DNA from: Pomacea canaliculata
Taxonomy: Eukaryota; Mollusca; Gastropoda; Architaenioglossa; Ampullariidae
NCBI RefSeq assembly: GCF_003073045.1
Contig: NC_037595.1
Location: 14,668,252 to 14,732,251, forward strand
Direction: 5' to 3'
DNA: 64,000 nt
The position numbers were made by a program, and so were the translations under genes. The notes beneath the pieces are model-generated. The model did not search any database. It was not told where the DNA came from and saw only the letters and a program-made list of their open reading frames with translations. Of this stretch, positions 1 to 11,620 are shown one piece after another. Each line of letters opens with the position of its first letter. The first letter of the stretch is position 1.

Positions 1-279
1 TCTGGTCCTTATGATGCCGAAAATATTAACCTTGCTCACAATATTTACACTTTCTTGGTGTTTATATGTATGCTTTCTCTATATATATATAAATTGTGTG
101 TGTGTGTTTGTTCGCGCGAAAGATATTGCTCTCACTTTCCTCTATAGGGAGACAAACACGTAATCAACATATAGAAAATGGCACCAGCTTCTATTTTCTG
201 AACACACACACCCCCCTCTATTGCCAGTTTTTCGTTCATCACACTGTACACGTTGTAATAAAATTTGAAAGCGACCTAC
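1..279. other. Probable intron of the sacsin-like gene, left edge
   Basis: The sacsin-like reading frame can be followed down to about position 280, where a possible GT donor (minus strand, CAT|gtaggt) is seen. Further left the frame continues to a stop but no longer resembles the family. There is a short TG-rich stretch near 96-108. I take this segment as intron, with further exons outside the window. No other gene is visible here. Confidence 0.4.
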
Positions 280-3200
280 ATGACTCTGCCAACGCTTCAG
301 GTGGTCCTTAACGGTCACCGACACCGAGCTGCGGCACATCATGTTCTCCAGACCTGGAAACAACTCCTGCATCTGGTCCTCGCACCAGAAGACTTCATCG
401 CCGCCTCCACGACGACGGAAAACCCCGAAACTTCCGTTCTGAAGGGGTAGCAAGCACCGGTCGAGCAGAAGCTGCACCTCGTTGCCATGGCTACATAGAT
501 ACTGCAGCAGCAGCAATTTCTCTGTGTCGCCGAGCTGTTGATGGCATGTGAGGATGAGTTCGCTGACGTGGTGGGGCGTGATGGTCTGAGCAGAGTTGAG
601 CAACCTGAGCTGCTCCAGCCCTGACATCACGTGACTTGGCAGCTGCACGAGGCTCTCTCTGTTGATGATGTAGATGTTGATGACGGCTTGCACTACGTCG
701 GGGTCCGTGGAGGACGAGAACTTCTGCAGCACAGCTTTGGACAGCGGGATCCAGGCGTCTGACGCACTGACGTGTGGAAGACTGTGTCCCTGGACAAGGT
801 CTGGTACAGAGTTCGTACGAGGGGTTGCCATCGGCAGCCCACTCTCGTCATATCCGGCCAGGCTTTATAGAAGTTCTCTGGGGTTCTGTTGTGTATCTCC
901 TGGAGCCTTTGAAAGAGGTCAGTACTCACAAAAGGATTCCTTAAGGCAACAAGTTGTACAAGCACGAACACGAGAACATGCACGCACACACACACACAAA
1001 CACACCGCCTGCCCAACACTGCTTACCCCATGAAGGTATCTTTATGATGCAGTGTTGCTGTGACATGCTTGTGTGCGGCATTTTCTTTTTTTGCCATGTA
1101 TTTCTATTGTTATATCTCTGTATGTTTGTTGATATGTTTGGTTTGTGTTTGAAGGTGTGCTAGTCGTTTGGAGTTCTTTATTTTTCTTTGTGAATGCGCA
1201 CTGAATCCAAGGTGGAAAAATTTGACGTATAAAGCTACTTGATTATTATGCACACCAGTACATACCAAAACACGCATACACACCAGAAGACGCAAGAAAC
1301 ACACTACATCCAGAAAAAACAATGTATACACAAAATATTCCCAATATTGTACACAAATCAAGCATAATTCTAAATTTTTTCAAGTAAAGCAAACTCATTC
1401 AATTTTTAAAGAAATCTGAGTTATACTACTTCAAACGCCAGTCTACAGGCGAAACAGCGAAGACAACTCTACCTGTGAAGCAGTGCCACATACGCTAAGG
1501 GAAGTAATTCCGTCACCAGCAAGCGGTTCCACACAAGGGAGGGCTCCATGTGGGCTTGGTAGTTGAGTTGATCGGCTGTGGGCCACTTGATATGTCTGCG
1601 GTTCTGACTCAGAGCGAAGAAGCCATGGACGTGCACAGGCAGTCCCGTGGGACTTGTCATCTCCAGGGGCAGTGGGAGGAAACAGAAGAGGTGACTCTGA
1701 AGTTGTGCTGCCCTCCAAGAGGCATGGCTACGCCCACGTGTGGCTGGTAACACAGGTTCGAGTCCCTGCACAGCCTCAGCAGCTGCTCGCTTGCCGACTG
1801 TCTGCCCGCGAGGTAGTTGACCACCAGCCATCGCTCCTTGTTCTGGAACCGACCATGGAGGTCCGACAGCTGCATCTCGACCTCTGACCTGCTACACACA
1901 GGCGCCAGGGGCAGCTGTTCGCTGGCTGCTCGGATGCTGTTCTTGAACCTTGACCTCTCGGCCCTCACAGCATTCACGCACTTCTCTGACAATTCTACTG
2001 TGAATACTGGCTTTGTTCCTGTGTAGTCTCGTTCGTGCACTTCGATCCTCTCTAAGTTCTGTAAGAAGAGGAGCATGGAGCTTGCCTCGGTTTTAAAGGC
2101 CTGCAGTAGATCCTTTAAACTTTTCTCTGTGTACAGTGTGTCTGACAGTTCGCTCTTCTGCTGCCTCAGAGGAAACCAGAACAGTGTGCCCGAGAAGAAG
2201 TCAGAGTCAAAGTCTGCGCCATGGGAGCGAGGAAATTCCGAGAGAAAGATTTTATCCAGACAATATTGGAGTTCTCTGCTCTTCCTCTCTGCCAGGCGTT
2301 GTCGGGTACAGTCGCCGTTGGCCCCTTTAAAGGGGTCCATGAACATCATAAACTGTCCACTGATGATCACCAGGCGGTCTGCAGAGACAGACTATCTCAG
2401 TGTTAAGAATCAATTATTTAACATTTATCTAATATTATTTTATTACATGAAAGTCACGATTAACATTTCTATCATTGTCTACTCTCCAGACAGAGTTGAG
2501 GTAGAGCAGGGATGGACACTGGCTCAAGGGAGTCTCGAAACTACAGCCTTCCCCTCACAACAATTCCCTCAGTCCATATGTAAACGTGCGCATCAGCGAA
2601 CTTTGGCATAGAAATATATCTTAATATGTACATCAATGTATTTTTACATGTACATTAACATGATGCCAGTGAAAGGTATAGAATTATCTCACCTGTCAGG
2701 TGAAACACTGACTTAAAGCCCAGACCAAAACGGCCAACCTTGAGAGGATCTTTCTCTTTCACGCTGGTGTGTAGCCTGCGAATACCTTCCCAGTCTTTTT
2801 CTTGGAACTGCTCATTGTTGTACACACACAGTGCTGGTCCCTGCAACACAAACAACATGAAATAAATAAAACACTTGACCTCTCGACCTCCACAAGAACG
2901 CATGATCACTCACCTGCACCGCTTGCACAGGCACACACGATGGCAAGTGTATTTGTGTGTGAGTAGACACAGCAGGCTTATATTTACATTCACGAATATA
3001 ATCTACGAGTAAGAGAACAGTCACTGGGTCACTGGGTCACTAGTCACTAGCACATGGAAAGTTGAGCTGAAGACCGGGTGTCGGGTGGGAAGTGAGGCGT
3101 GGCAAGGATAACACATGGTGTGAACATGTGATCGGTGGTAACTAACTCTGTGAAGATCAGTTTGCACGCTCTGTGCTTCGGTTTGTGGACCCCAGTTGAT

Positions 3201-5198
3201 CAGAGAAATGTCTGTCTTACTTTTGAGAATGAATATTATGTTGTGGTTTTAATTTAACTTGCATTCCTACTTTCCTAAGAAACATATCTTGCTGGCAAAA
3301 ACAAGCAAACAATAAAAACAAATAACCGATTTTTTTTTTTTCTTAGAACAAAACAGTAGGGACCCACTTGAAACAACATCAATTTACCTGAAAAAACTGC
3401 AGATATGGATTGCCCTCTGTTCTTTGTGTGTCCTCGTCACTGGGAAATGTCCGGCTGTCCGCCAGGATCTTCACACACTTCGCCCTTGCGTCCTCGGCAT
3501 TTTGTATCATTTCCTTTAGACACAACGATGTAATAATATCAAGCCAAATCATTCCTCTCATTATCCATTATTCATCCATATCATTATCTCCAGTAGGAAA
3601 TAATGCCTCAGTAGATACGCTGGAAGTTTCGTCTGCAGCGTGCCTGGCAAAACTGACAAACTGCCTAAACACATCCTGTCTTTACAACACTGACATGAAG
3701 CACATATTTGATAAGACTTCCATCAACACTAATACTAGATTCATAGCGAAAAGTTGTATTTTCTTTATTATCAAGAGATTATCATGCTTATATTAAAAGA
3801 GTCTACTACTTCCTGTCTGCAACAAAATCAGTGTAAGAGATTGTCCCGAAGTTACGAAATCCATATTATACTTGTATAAGAGTAGGAGATAACATGTATT
3901 TACATATGATATGTAATGGTACGTATATATATATATGTGTGTGATATTTCGTATACGACACGATTCTGACAATCATGCAGGACACAAATCTGACATATGT
4001 GATGTGAATGACACGTGATGACACATGAATTGTCAGTTGTCTGAGGTTCACAAGGAGGCTAGTAATGCCATAAGACATCCTGTTGTCAATGAACAGTACA
4101 AATTATCCAGAGTTTTTAAAGGGAATGACAGTCGAGGTCATGCACGTGCACACCACGATACCTTCAGGATCTGACCATCATCCGGGTATTCGTCCAGCAC
4201 ATTTCGCAGCTCCCGAATAAGACTCGTGCGAAGAAAGCCAGAACTCTTTCCCTCCAAGCCTCCCGACACCTCTGCAATACATTGTTTTAATCATTGTCAT
4301 CAAACGACAACAATGTGTGTTTATTTATTTTTGTCTTTGATGCGTAATCGATGTGCTACAGCTACAATCATGTGTGGAGGCAGGAGTGATTGGATCAGAT
4401 AAACGATAAAAGATAAACGAATGAATGTTTTCAATGAATTTTATTGTATGACGAATGAAAACTACGAGCACAATGATAACTATGAATGAGCCGAAGATGC
4501 AACAATGAAATACTAACGGAATGGTTCAAATTGTTCTCCGTTGTGTTCGATACAAGAAACCAATCGTGATGCAACCCTGCGACAAACCTTTTTGGCACAG
4601 TGGCACCTCGATTGTGTCAAATTTTTCGGTAATAACTCGGCGAATGTCAGGAATGGTTCGTGGTTTCTCTTTGTACACAATGTCTTTAAGAACACCACAA
4701 AAAGAAGTCCCTCGGAGATAAATCGGGTGCACGTGCTGGCCATTCGATCGGCCCACGCCGACCAATCCATCTGCCATGAAAGATGATTATGAGCGATGTT
4801 CAGCACGTTAGTAGTGCGTCAGTGGTTTCTATGATTAAATTATCCTCGTAGTTCTCATTCATCATACAATAAAATTCATTGAAAATCTACATTCGCTATC
4901 AATATAAATTCGGGCGAAACTTTTTGATCACCCTGTACTCACCGGCAAGTGTGGACACACGCTGTCTCTTGCTGTCTTCACGTTGGAGACAACTCTCCCT
5001 CTTGGCTGGCGGTCTCCTACTTGATTCGGGTTTTTCTGAATTCAAAACGTGTTTAATTTACTCAGATATTTTGCGAATAAGTCTTTTCATGATTAATCGC
5101 TTAGTGATTAGATAAATAAATGCTAGATATTGTCAGTCACCGTTCCTGACTTTCTAAGCTTTAAGCTTACAGGTTGAAAAAATGCTTTACTCACCCAT
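280..5198 (-). CDS. Sacsin-like protein with N-terminal HSP90-type ATPase fold, partial, two frame breaks
   Basis: Sacsin-family proteins carry HSP90-like ATP-binding repeats and act as chaperone-like factors. Proposed coding exons on the minus strand are 5198-5195 (ATG plus one base), 5035-4943, 4271-4162, 3513-3388, 2840-2693, 2378-1473 and about 906-280. All checked borders are GT..AG and phases agree from exon 1 to exon 5. The family is shown by EMIQNAEDA near residue 70 (ATP-binding helix with its Asn), LCVYNN, then [20 protein letters not shown] (glycine-rich lid), and later FCFLPLPLE and TGLPVHV. No ubiquitin-like domain precedes the ATPase region, unlike human sacsin. The frame shifts once at about 1690-1725 and once at about 750-785, each equal to one missing base. 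The last exon could start at 906 or 940 (both in phase). The gene is either a decaying copy or affected by assembly errors. The true 3' end lies off the left edge. Confidence 0.85.
4381..4937 (-). mobile_element. Mariner-like DNA transposon remnant with long inverted repeats
   Basis: A 41 bp inverted repeat (4428-4468 against 4845-4885) has only two mismatches. Outside it the right end continues to a TGATCACCCTGTA terminus typical of mariner elements. The left end is more diverged but still recognisable from about 4381 (CAGGAGTGAT). Between the repeats, two overlapping minus-strand frames resemble the C-terminal part of mariner-type transposases ([20 protein letters not shown], near 4600-4690). 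Only a few hundred bases of coding sequence remain, so this is an internally deleted copy that cannot move itself. It lies in intron 2 of the sacsin-like gene, and its right end sits directly beside the exon 2 donor. Confidence 0.85.
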
Positions 5199-6916
5199 TT
5201 GTGTTTTCTTTAGGCTACCAGCTTAAGACACGGTTAACTGCTTCAACTGACATGTTGAATGAACCACATGCTGCTGTCATTAGCTCAAGACCAGAAATAA
5301 AACATTTCCTGGCCACTGTTTACGAACCATCCATAATGGAAGACGGTTAACACCTCAGTTCACAAGTTTTTTACTGGTCAGACTGTCTGGATGTGATAAC
5401 CAGCATGTAACGGATAAAAATATGACTAGGTCTTCTTCATGTTATCGTTACACCTTATCCACAGTCTCAGGTAGCTTTTCCCAGTACAGAACAGAGGCTC
5501 AAACCACAAGCAAGTGAAGTGTGTTGCCTCGCTTGAGCGCTTCTCACGCTGTGTAAGAATTGCTCAACTGTGTAGCTGCTGACTCAGGCTGATTTTTCCA
5601 CGCTGTGCTCCAAACAGTATCCTCACCTGAAATCAGATTTTCTAGTCTTGATTACAGAATGCTGAAATATGTGTGTGTGTGTGTGAGAGAGAGATATATA
5701 TATTTAGACACTACACATCTACACCTCCATATTCTACAGAACACCTGTCGCCGCTGCAGCGTGTTTCGGGTACAGGGTGCTCGTGTCCTGTCGGTTTGTG
5801 TGGATACCGATATCCCTCTTTGCATAGATATAATACTCTTTTAGCTTAAAAAGATTCAACTAACGGTGTGAACACACTCACAATACAGTTATTACGGCAC
5901 TTAACATAACTTGTTGCATCAGATTCTCCATGCACAGTCACACTGTCTTTGTCCTTAGACATTTGAACTCCAGCGAGAACTGTTGCAAGAGCGATGTTGA
6001 CCTGCTGCTCACGCCCACCACAACTCAAAGATCAACAATGCTTTGACAGTTTACTCACGCCTTCCGTTCTTCATTCCATCGTCTCTCGGTAGCGAGATAT
6101 AAAACTCTTGAAATAGTAACTTCAACGGCGATGACAACAACCGAAATCAAATCTTGACAAAGTAGGACACACCGCTGACCTTCGTAATAGTTAACACTTC
6201 ACTTGAGGAAACGAAAGTAGACTCTATTACAGTACTAGGAAATTTAGTTTTTGATTGGGAAATCAATGTGTGTTTATTATTTGAAACAGGAACCCGAGAT
6301 AGTCGAATAATATTTATAACATTTACATCTAGTGGCCTAAAGTTTCGAAATCAGAAAACCCTCAACTGACATTTTTTTAATGGCGAGTCTTGTGATCAAC
6401 ATAACAGTGTTATCTTTTGGTCAGTGACAGTTACAAGGGGCTTGTGTTCTTACACTCTTTGAATATTTGTATCATGGATCATATTTTCTGGGATAGAGGA
6501 AGACAATGATTACTTTCTTCAGTTTTTAGTATTTATACTTCTATAATTATTTTGCACCTGTTCTGTCTTTTGACGAGGCCATTAACCTGCTTCGTCTTGT
6601 GCATCTCTCTTTCCTTTTTGCTTTCCTCTGTTGTTTCTTGGTTTGTGCTTGGCTGCCATGAATGAGGCCATGTAAGAATCTGTAAGGTCTTGCTGCCTCT
6701 TACCAACTTCCCTCTTACACTGATTGCTGTAGTCATTACGATAATACTAACATAAGGAGACATTTCCGCCTGATAATACTGAGCAGTGACACGGCAACTG
6801 GTTGCCACAAGGTGGGTCCTCACACCTGTACGGGGCCGTTATTTATGATTTGAAATGAAAGACGAGATGATCGAAGATCTTCAACGCTGAAACGGTGACG
6901 ACTGAGGGCGACGTTC
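5199..6916. other. Upstream region of the sacsin-like gene, no clear gene
   Basis: This must include the 5' UTR and promoter of the sacsin-like gene, but I cannot place the start site. A short TG/GA/TA microsatellite lies at 5671-5702. A minus-strand open stretch at about 5873-6010 has an AG at its upstream side and GTGAGT at its downstream side. It could be an exon, but the peptide resembles nothing I recognise. The remainder is AT-rich and unassigned. Confidence 0.4.
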
Positions 6917-7082
6917 GAGAAGAGAAGAGAAGAGAAGAGAAGAGAAGAGAAGAGAAGAGAAGAGAAGAGAAGAGAAGAGAAGAGAAGAGAAGAGAAGAGA
7001 AGAGAAGAGAAGAGAAGAGAAGAGAAGAGAAGAGAAGAGAAGAGAAGAGAAGAGAAGAGAAGAGAAGAGAAGAGAAGAGAAG
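6917..7082. repeat. AGAGA pentamer microsatellite, about 33 copies
   Basis: A near-perfect tandem array of a purine-only pentamer about 165 bp long. One strand is all purine, so it could form triplex structures. It generates long open frames on both strands (repeated arginine/glutamate or leucine/serine), which are artefacts. It borders a GC-rich island on its right. Confidence 0.97.
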
Positions 7083-7380
7083 CTCGGGTCAAGTATGTCC
7101 AGCGAGCCCGAGGCTTTGTCGGCTAATTAAGCAGGCCAGGTAGCGGGCCGTGTGCATAATTCATGAGCGTCACACAGCAGGACGGTTGCCAACCACTTCA
7201 CCACACGACGACCACGGCGGCCGCTTGCCGCCACCCCAGGTGCACGCGCGTGCCGGGCATTGTGAAGCTGCACAGCCACCCGCATCAAGTGGCCCGACAT
7301 CTCGTTACGGTAAAGATCACGAGCTCTGTCAATCAAACGCTTTTCAGTTTCTTAGATCGTCTATGAATTCTCTCTGACAT
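7083..7380. promoter_or_regulatory. GC-rich non-coding island, candidate enhancer
   Basis: A roughly 300 bp block stands out from the AT-rich surroundings by base composition and lack of simple repeats. It contains a TAATTA homeodomain core (GGCTAATTAAGC), an octamer-like TGCATAATTCATG, and a CAGGTG E-box. No reading frame here resembles a protein. It lies about 9.8 kb upstream of the nuclear receptor. Calling it regulatory is inference from composition and motifs only. Confidence 0.3.
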
Positions 7381-8479
7381 AGTTCATGTCCTCTCACTGA
7401 ATAATCACCGCGAGCAAGCGTGTTAATAGAGATGGTTAATTGGGAGTCTTGGCAAACAGTCCGCACACTGCTGTAAGCACCGAAGTGGTTCATTGCTGTA
7501 CGGGTAGGTGGGGTGGGTGGGTGGATACGGTGCTCTGCTGCTCTCAGGTATTCTGGCCTGGTGTGACAAAGTCTTTTGCTTCTCTCCTTTCTCTCTCACA
7601 CCATAACCATCCACCCCCACCCATCACATACACATTACATATATACATATATCCGTGTGTTTGTTTGCCTTATGCCAGTCACTAGCTGTGGGTTAGTTAC
7701 ATTGTCCGAGACTATTTTGTTTAAATGTCACCAGACCCGTGTGTGTGTCAACACAGGTAAGAAGGTCTCACAAGACAGCGCCAGGTGGTGGAGATCGCTG
7801 CATGCAGGCCTCGCACACAGTATCGAACACAATGTTCTGACCATGACCACGCCACAGCCACTTCCTGTCACGGTTTGTGTATCTATCCGTGACACGTGTA
7901 TTCGAGAGGTTAACACGATTTAATATATTTTATTATTTTGTAGTCCTAATGAGGCATTAAGATATAAAAGTAGTGAAAAGAATGTTAAGAAGCAGTCACT
8001 TTACCTGACCTCTCGCTCTTTCTCTCGATCTTTTTACCCACCTGTCTGTCTGTCTGTTTGTCTGTCTTGTCAATATCAGACCGATATCAATACGTCAGTA
8101 TCATATCTTCTATCTTTTTTTTTCTTCCATTTTCCCCTCATTCTTCTTCGTGTCTGGCAGTGACTTATCGTCCAGCCCTTGACATTTGTAAATTTAATAT
8201 CAAATTTGTTACATTTCAAACTCCAATAAATTCGTCTACTTATCCTTATTTTCACAGACGATTTCCTCGAATATCCTTCCCCACCCACCATTATCACAAT
8301 CTAAAAAAGCTTAATATGCTTAATAACAGGAGCAATAAAAACAAAAATTTTGCTTTCTTCCAGGAAACCTTAGCCGCCAGCCGCCTGCTGTCCTGTCCTC
8401 CCACTTCCTTCGCTTACCGATCGCGAATTTCAGAACATTTTCCATTAAATTCAGTAAGGGTGTACGTATTTATTTTTTA
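7381..8479. other. Intergenic DNA, no gene seen
   Basis: Mixed sequence with short CA-, TA- and TCTG-rich tracts (for example TGTC repeats near 8044-8068). Open frames here are short, overlap on both strands, and show no domain or splice structure that I can support. Confidence 0.5.
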
Positions 8480-8860
8480 ATCCTTATTTTGCTGGAAACG
8501 CCATCAGTGCTGTGTTTGCTGGTGAAGTGTGCTGACAATAATGAAGCGACTATTAAGAGCCACGCAGGTCCTGACGATTCACGAGCTCTTTGCTCTCGTC
8601 CTGCCTGGTGTGTGCCGAGTGACCGAGCGAGTGTTTGCCCTTACAGCTCTCTTCAGCTCGGCAAACCGGATCCGGTTTTCCTTTCCCTGTAATCAGAATC
8701 ATGCAGACCGTGCTAATTATGACATTGATTGGCCTCCCTTCCCAGCAGTTGGGGGGAAAGCGCTTCTCCCAGCGAGACCTCCATTTCAGCTGTGACGTCA
8801 GAGCCACTCGAGTGGTCAGCGAGGCGTGTCCTCGCCTGTCAGCCTACCAACCACTCGGCA
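8480..8860. promoter_or_regulatory. GC-rich non-coding island with a CRE-type site
   Basis: A compositionally distinct block with TAATTATGACATTGATTGG (homeodomain-like core followed by ATTGG, an inverted CCAAT) and the full cAMP-response-type palindrome TGACGTCA near 8793. Overlapping frames on both strands do not resemble proteins. This is a candidate control element for the downstream receptor; function is not shown by sequence alone. Confidence 0.3.
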
Positions 8861-10239
8861 AGTGCCACAGGCCTGCATATTTCTCATTTGGTTATTTTTT
8901 TCTTTCCATCTCTGATACGTAAATATCATACGCTAAATACGTAAATGATCTTCTTTGACATCCATTGACATGTGCAATACGTTCACATACAATACACTCG
9001 CTTATACATTCACATGAACACGATAATTTTAAAAACAAATATCAGATATATATATATATGTATGTCCTTGGTACAGGTGAAGCTACATGTTGTCAAATGT
9101 TATTATTGTAGTATAACTGTGCAATTAACAACAGTGTGATTACTTGACCCCTCCCATCCCATCATGTCCAAGTTCGAGTAGTTCACGCTCGGACCGAAAG
9201 GTCGACAAACTTTCCAATGCGCCCAGCTTGTTGCGACAGGTAAAAATCGACAACAGTAGAAATCGAGCAGGTGTGAGTCTCTCTCTCCTTCTCTCTCTAC
9301 TTCCGTGTGTGTGTCAGTGTGTGTTAAGGATGTGTGTTTACTGTTCACTCGTAGTCACGTGCTGTAGTTATACACAAGAATATATTTTAAGCGACATTGC
9401 ACTAGGAATTTGACTTGATGGTGGTTGCCTCGTTAACGACAAATACTGACCACACTCACATCCATACTAACAGACGCTGCTGCTCGTAGTGTTGTTTATT
9501 CACGCAGTTAGAGGACATTCAGTGAACATTCAGTGAACCCCTCAAACGGCAAGCACAGAACAAAAGAAAGAATAGTCGTATCGCCATCTGAAACTGTTAT
9601 TAAATAAAGTTGATTAAGAGATTAAGTTACCCACCATCAAAGGTAGGCTCAAAGCGCCTCACAAAAAAGCACACAGACAAAAAAAACAGAACAAAAACAA
9701 AAACAAATCGTGGAGGCTGGTCTCAAAACAGAGACCACTGCGTGCCCTGTACTATAGCCACTCATGCGAAGAATGTAAATGTCATCAGCACAGTCGATGG
9801 GGTTGACAACAGAGTCACTGCATGAAATCTTCGATATTAAATTCTGCTTCGAAATGTAGCTGAAAAGTTATTAAACGCTTGCATGGAAGCTCGAAGCACA
9901 ATTCCCGGTACTGCTGCCAGCCTTCGCAGACAGGAGCATCGTTCCATCATTGCAACTGCAAACGGCGATTGCAGGATCAGCCTCCCGGAGGAGCACAAGT
10001 CTGCCGCACCACACCGTCCTCACAGCGCACGAAGCTTGGTGTGACATCGAAACTCTCCGCAACAATCGCAGAAAAAATAATCCCAATATGTAAACCACAC
10101 TGTTGATGCACTGATCCACAGTCTAAGCTACAAGACGAACCACACGTGGCAGGAGAAATAGAATAATGGAGAACAGGTCATAGTTCACCAGGTCACAAGC
10201 CCACAGCGTTAGCTGCTCGGTCTGTGCCTTAACTAGTCA
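8861..10239. other. Intergenic DNA, no gene seen
   Basis: Mostly AT-rich, with a TA microsatellite at about 9049-9060 and a 12 bp direct duplication (CATTCAGTGAAC) near 9508-9535. A more balanced patch at about 9880-10110 has no recognisable coding content and may be another conserved non-coding piece. Confidence 0.4.
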
Positions 10240-10550
10240 GATATTCAATATATCTCAATACGGTATCATGTATTTCACACATCAAGTATTCAATACAATT
10301 CGATAACAATATCATGCAGTCGATACATTTCAATGCAATATCGTGTATTCAATAATCTCAGTACAATATCATGTATTCATTATACTCATTACTCATTTAT
10401 TCAATACATCGCAATACATTATCCTACATTCAATACATTATCACATATTTAATAATCCAATACAATGTTTTACATGTACTTACTACAATTTCATGTTTTC
10501 AATACATCTGACTACAATACGTATTCAGTACATCTCAAGTACGTTTTAAT
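10240..10550. repeat. Degenerate AT-rich minisatellite
   Basis: About ten imperfect copies of a unit near 25-30 bp, built around ATTCAATACATCTCAATA followed by CAATATCATGT. Copies differ by several substitutions and length changes each, so the array is old. It lies in non-coding DNA upstream of the receptor gene. Confidence 0.75.
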
Positions 10551-10827
10551 ATCTCTTAAGTGTTATCCTTCAGACAATACTGTAATTAAAATATCTCAAA
10601 TATAAACTTTAAGAAACTAAACTAATTAATATCTTTGAATGAATTCCCACAATGTTGTACTCGGTGTATAGCAAATGTTCATTTTTCAACGTGTGTCAAG
10701 TGTAATCTCAAAGACAGTAACCTATCAGTAAACCTCAAGTGAAACCCTCAGACAATAATCTATCAAATGTTTCTCAAGTGTAATAAAGTGTAAGTGCAAG
10801 GGCTGGCCTCCAAGTGTAACCAGCGCA

Positions 10828-11022
10828 AACGACGACAACGACGACGACGACGACAACAACAACAGCAAGGCCCTATAAGAATGTGCGGGTCATGAATCTC
10901 AATCACCTCCACACCCACTCCTACCAAAGGGAAGACCTCTTTGCTCCTACACTCCTACGTCTACCCTAACACTTGCGACCAGGAGCAGTTGACTCCTGTG
11001 ACTCCTGTGACTCCTGTGATAG
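10828..11022. repeat. Compound CGA/CAA microsatellite and a 9 bp tandem
   Basis: Positions about 10828-10866 hold a run of CGA triplets that turns into CAA triplets and ends in CAG. Positions about 10992-11020 hold ACTCCTGTG repeated three to four times. The same compound triplet layout recurs at 26797-26834. Confidence 0.75.
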
Positions 11023-11289
11023 AGAGGGTGGGAGGCGCAACATATAGCTGGCAAAAGGAGAGCCACCTCGATAAGAAATAGTCACCGTGAAGAATATGGT
11101 GGGGGTGACTGCAAGAAAAGTAAACAGTCTTGGCTTGCAATCCTATTATTGAGGAATCACCTGGGCCACGTGCATGCCAAGATCAATGCCATTCCACACT
11201 ATCTTTGCTAATCCATTCAGGTGGCGCCCATTGTACTGTTTTTATCGGAGATCAGCGATAAAAAGACTTTAAGAACGCTGGCAGGGTCG

Positions 11290-11620
11290 ATGCTGGGGTA
11301 AGGTGATCGCCACTAAACTGTTTGTCTTGCCAGTGCGGGCGTGCGCAGACGACACACAACGTCAGCAGCGCGAGGAGCCGAGCGTCAGGCGATCTCCTGG
11401 CCTGCCCGCCGCCTGTGTTGATCTTGTGCCCGCTCGAAAAATCTCGTCATGCAAAATTCATTAAGAAAATAGATTTGCCAGTCCATCCAGCCCTCGCTAG
11501 TGCCACACTGCATGGAAGTCCGGTCACTTACGGCGTCATCAACAGCTGGCTGCAGGACCCGCCTGCTATGTGCACGACACCCGCTGTGACTGACTGACGT
11601 GCCCTTTGATGCTCAAGGGT
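11290..11620. promoter_or_regulatory. GC-rich non-coding island
   Basis: A roughly 330 bp block of balanced composition. A 91-codon open frame on the plus strand (11322-11597) has no signal peptide, domain or splice support, so I do not call it a gene. By analogy with the other islands upstream of the receptor it may be a conserved control element. A TG-rich repeat follows at about 11635-11675. Confidence 0.2.

Noticed and set aside
6820-7143. Long open frames on both strands over 6820-7143
   Set aside because: They are produced by the AGAGA pentamer array; the peptides are pure five-residue repeats without context.
11322-11597. 91-codon plus-strand frame upstream of the receptor
   Set aside because: No similarity recognised and no promoter or splice context; more likely a non-coding island.
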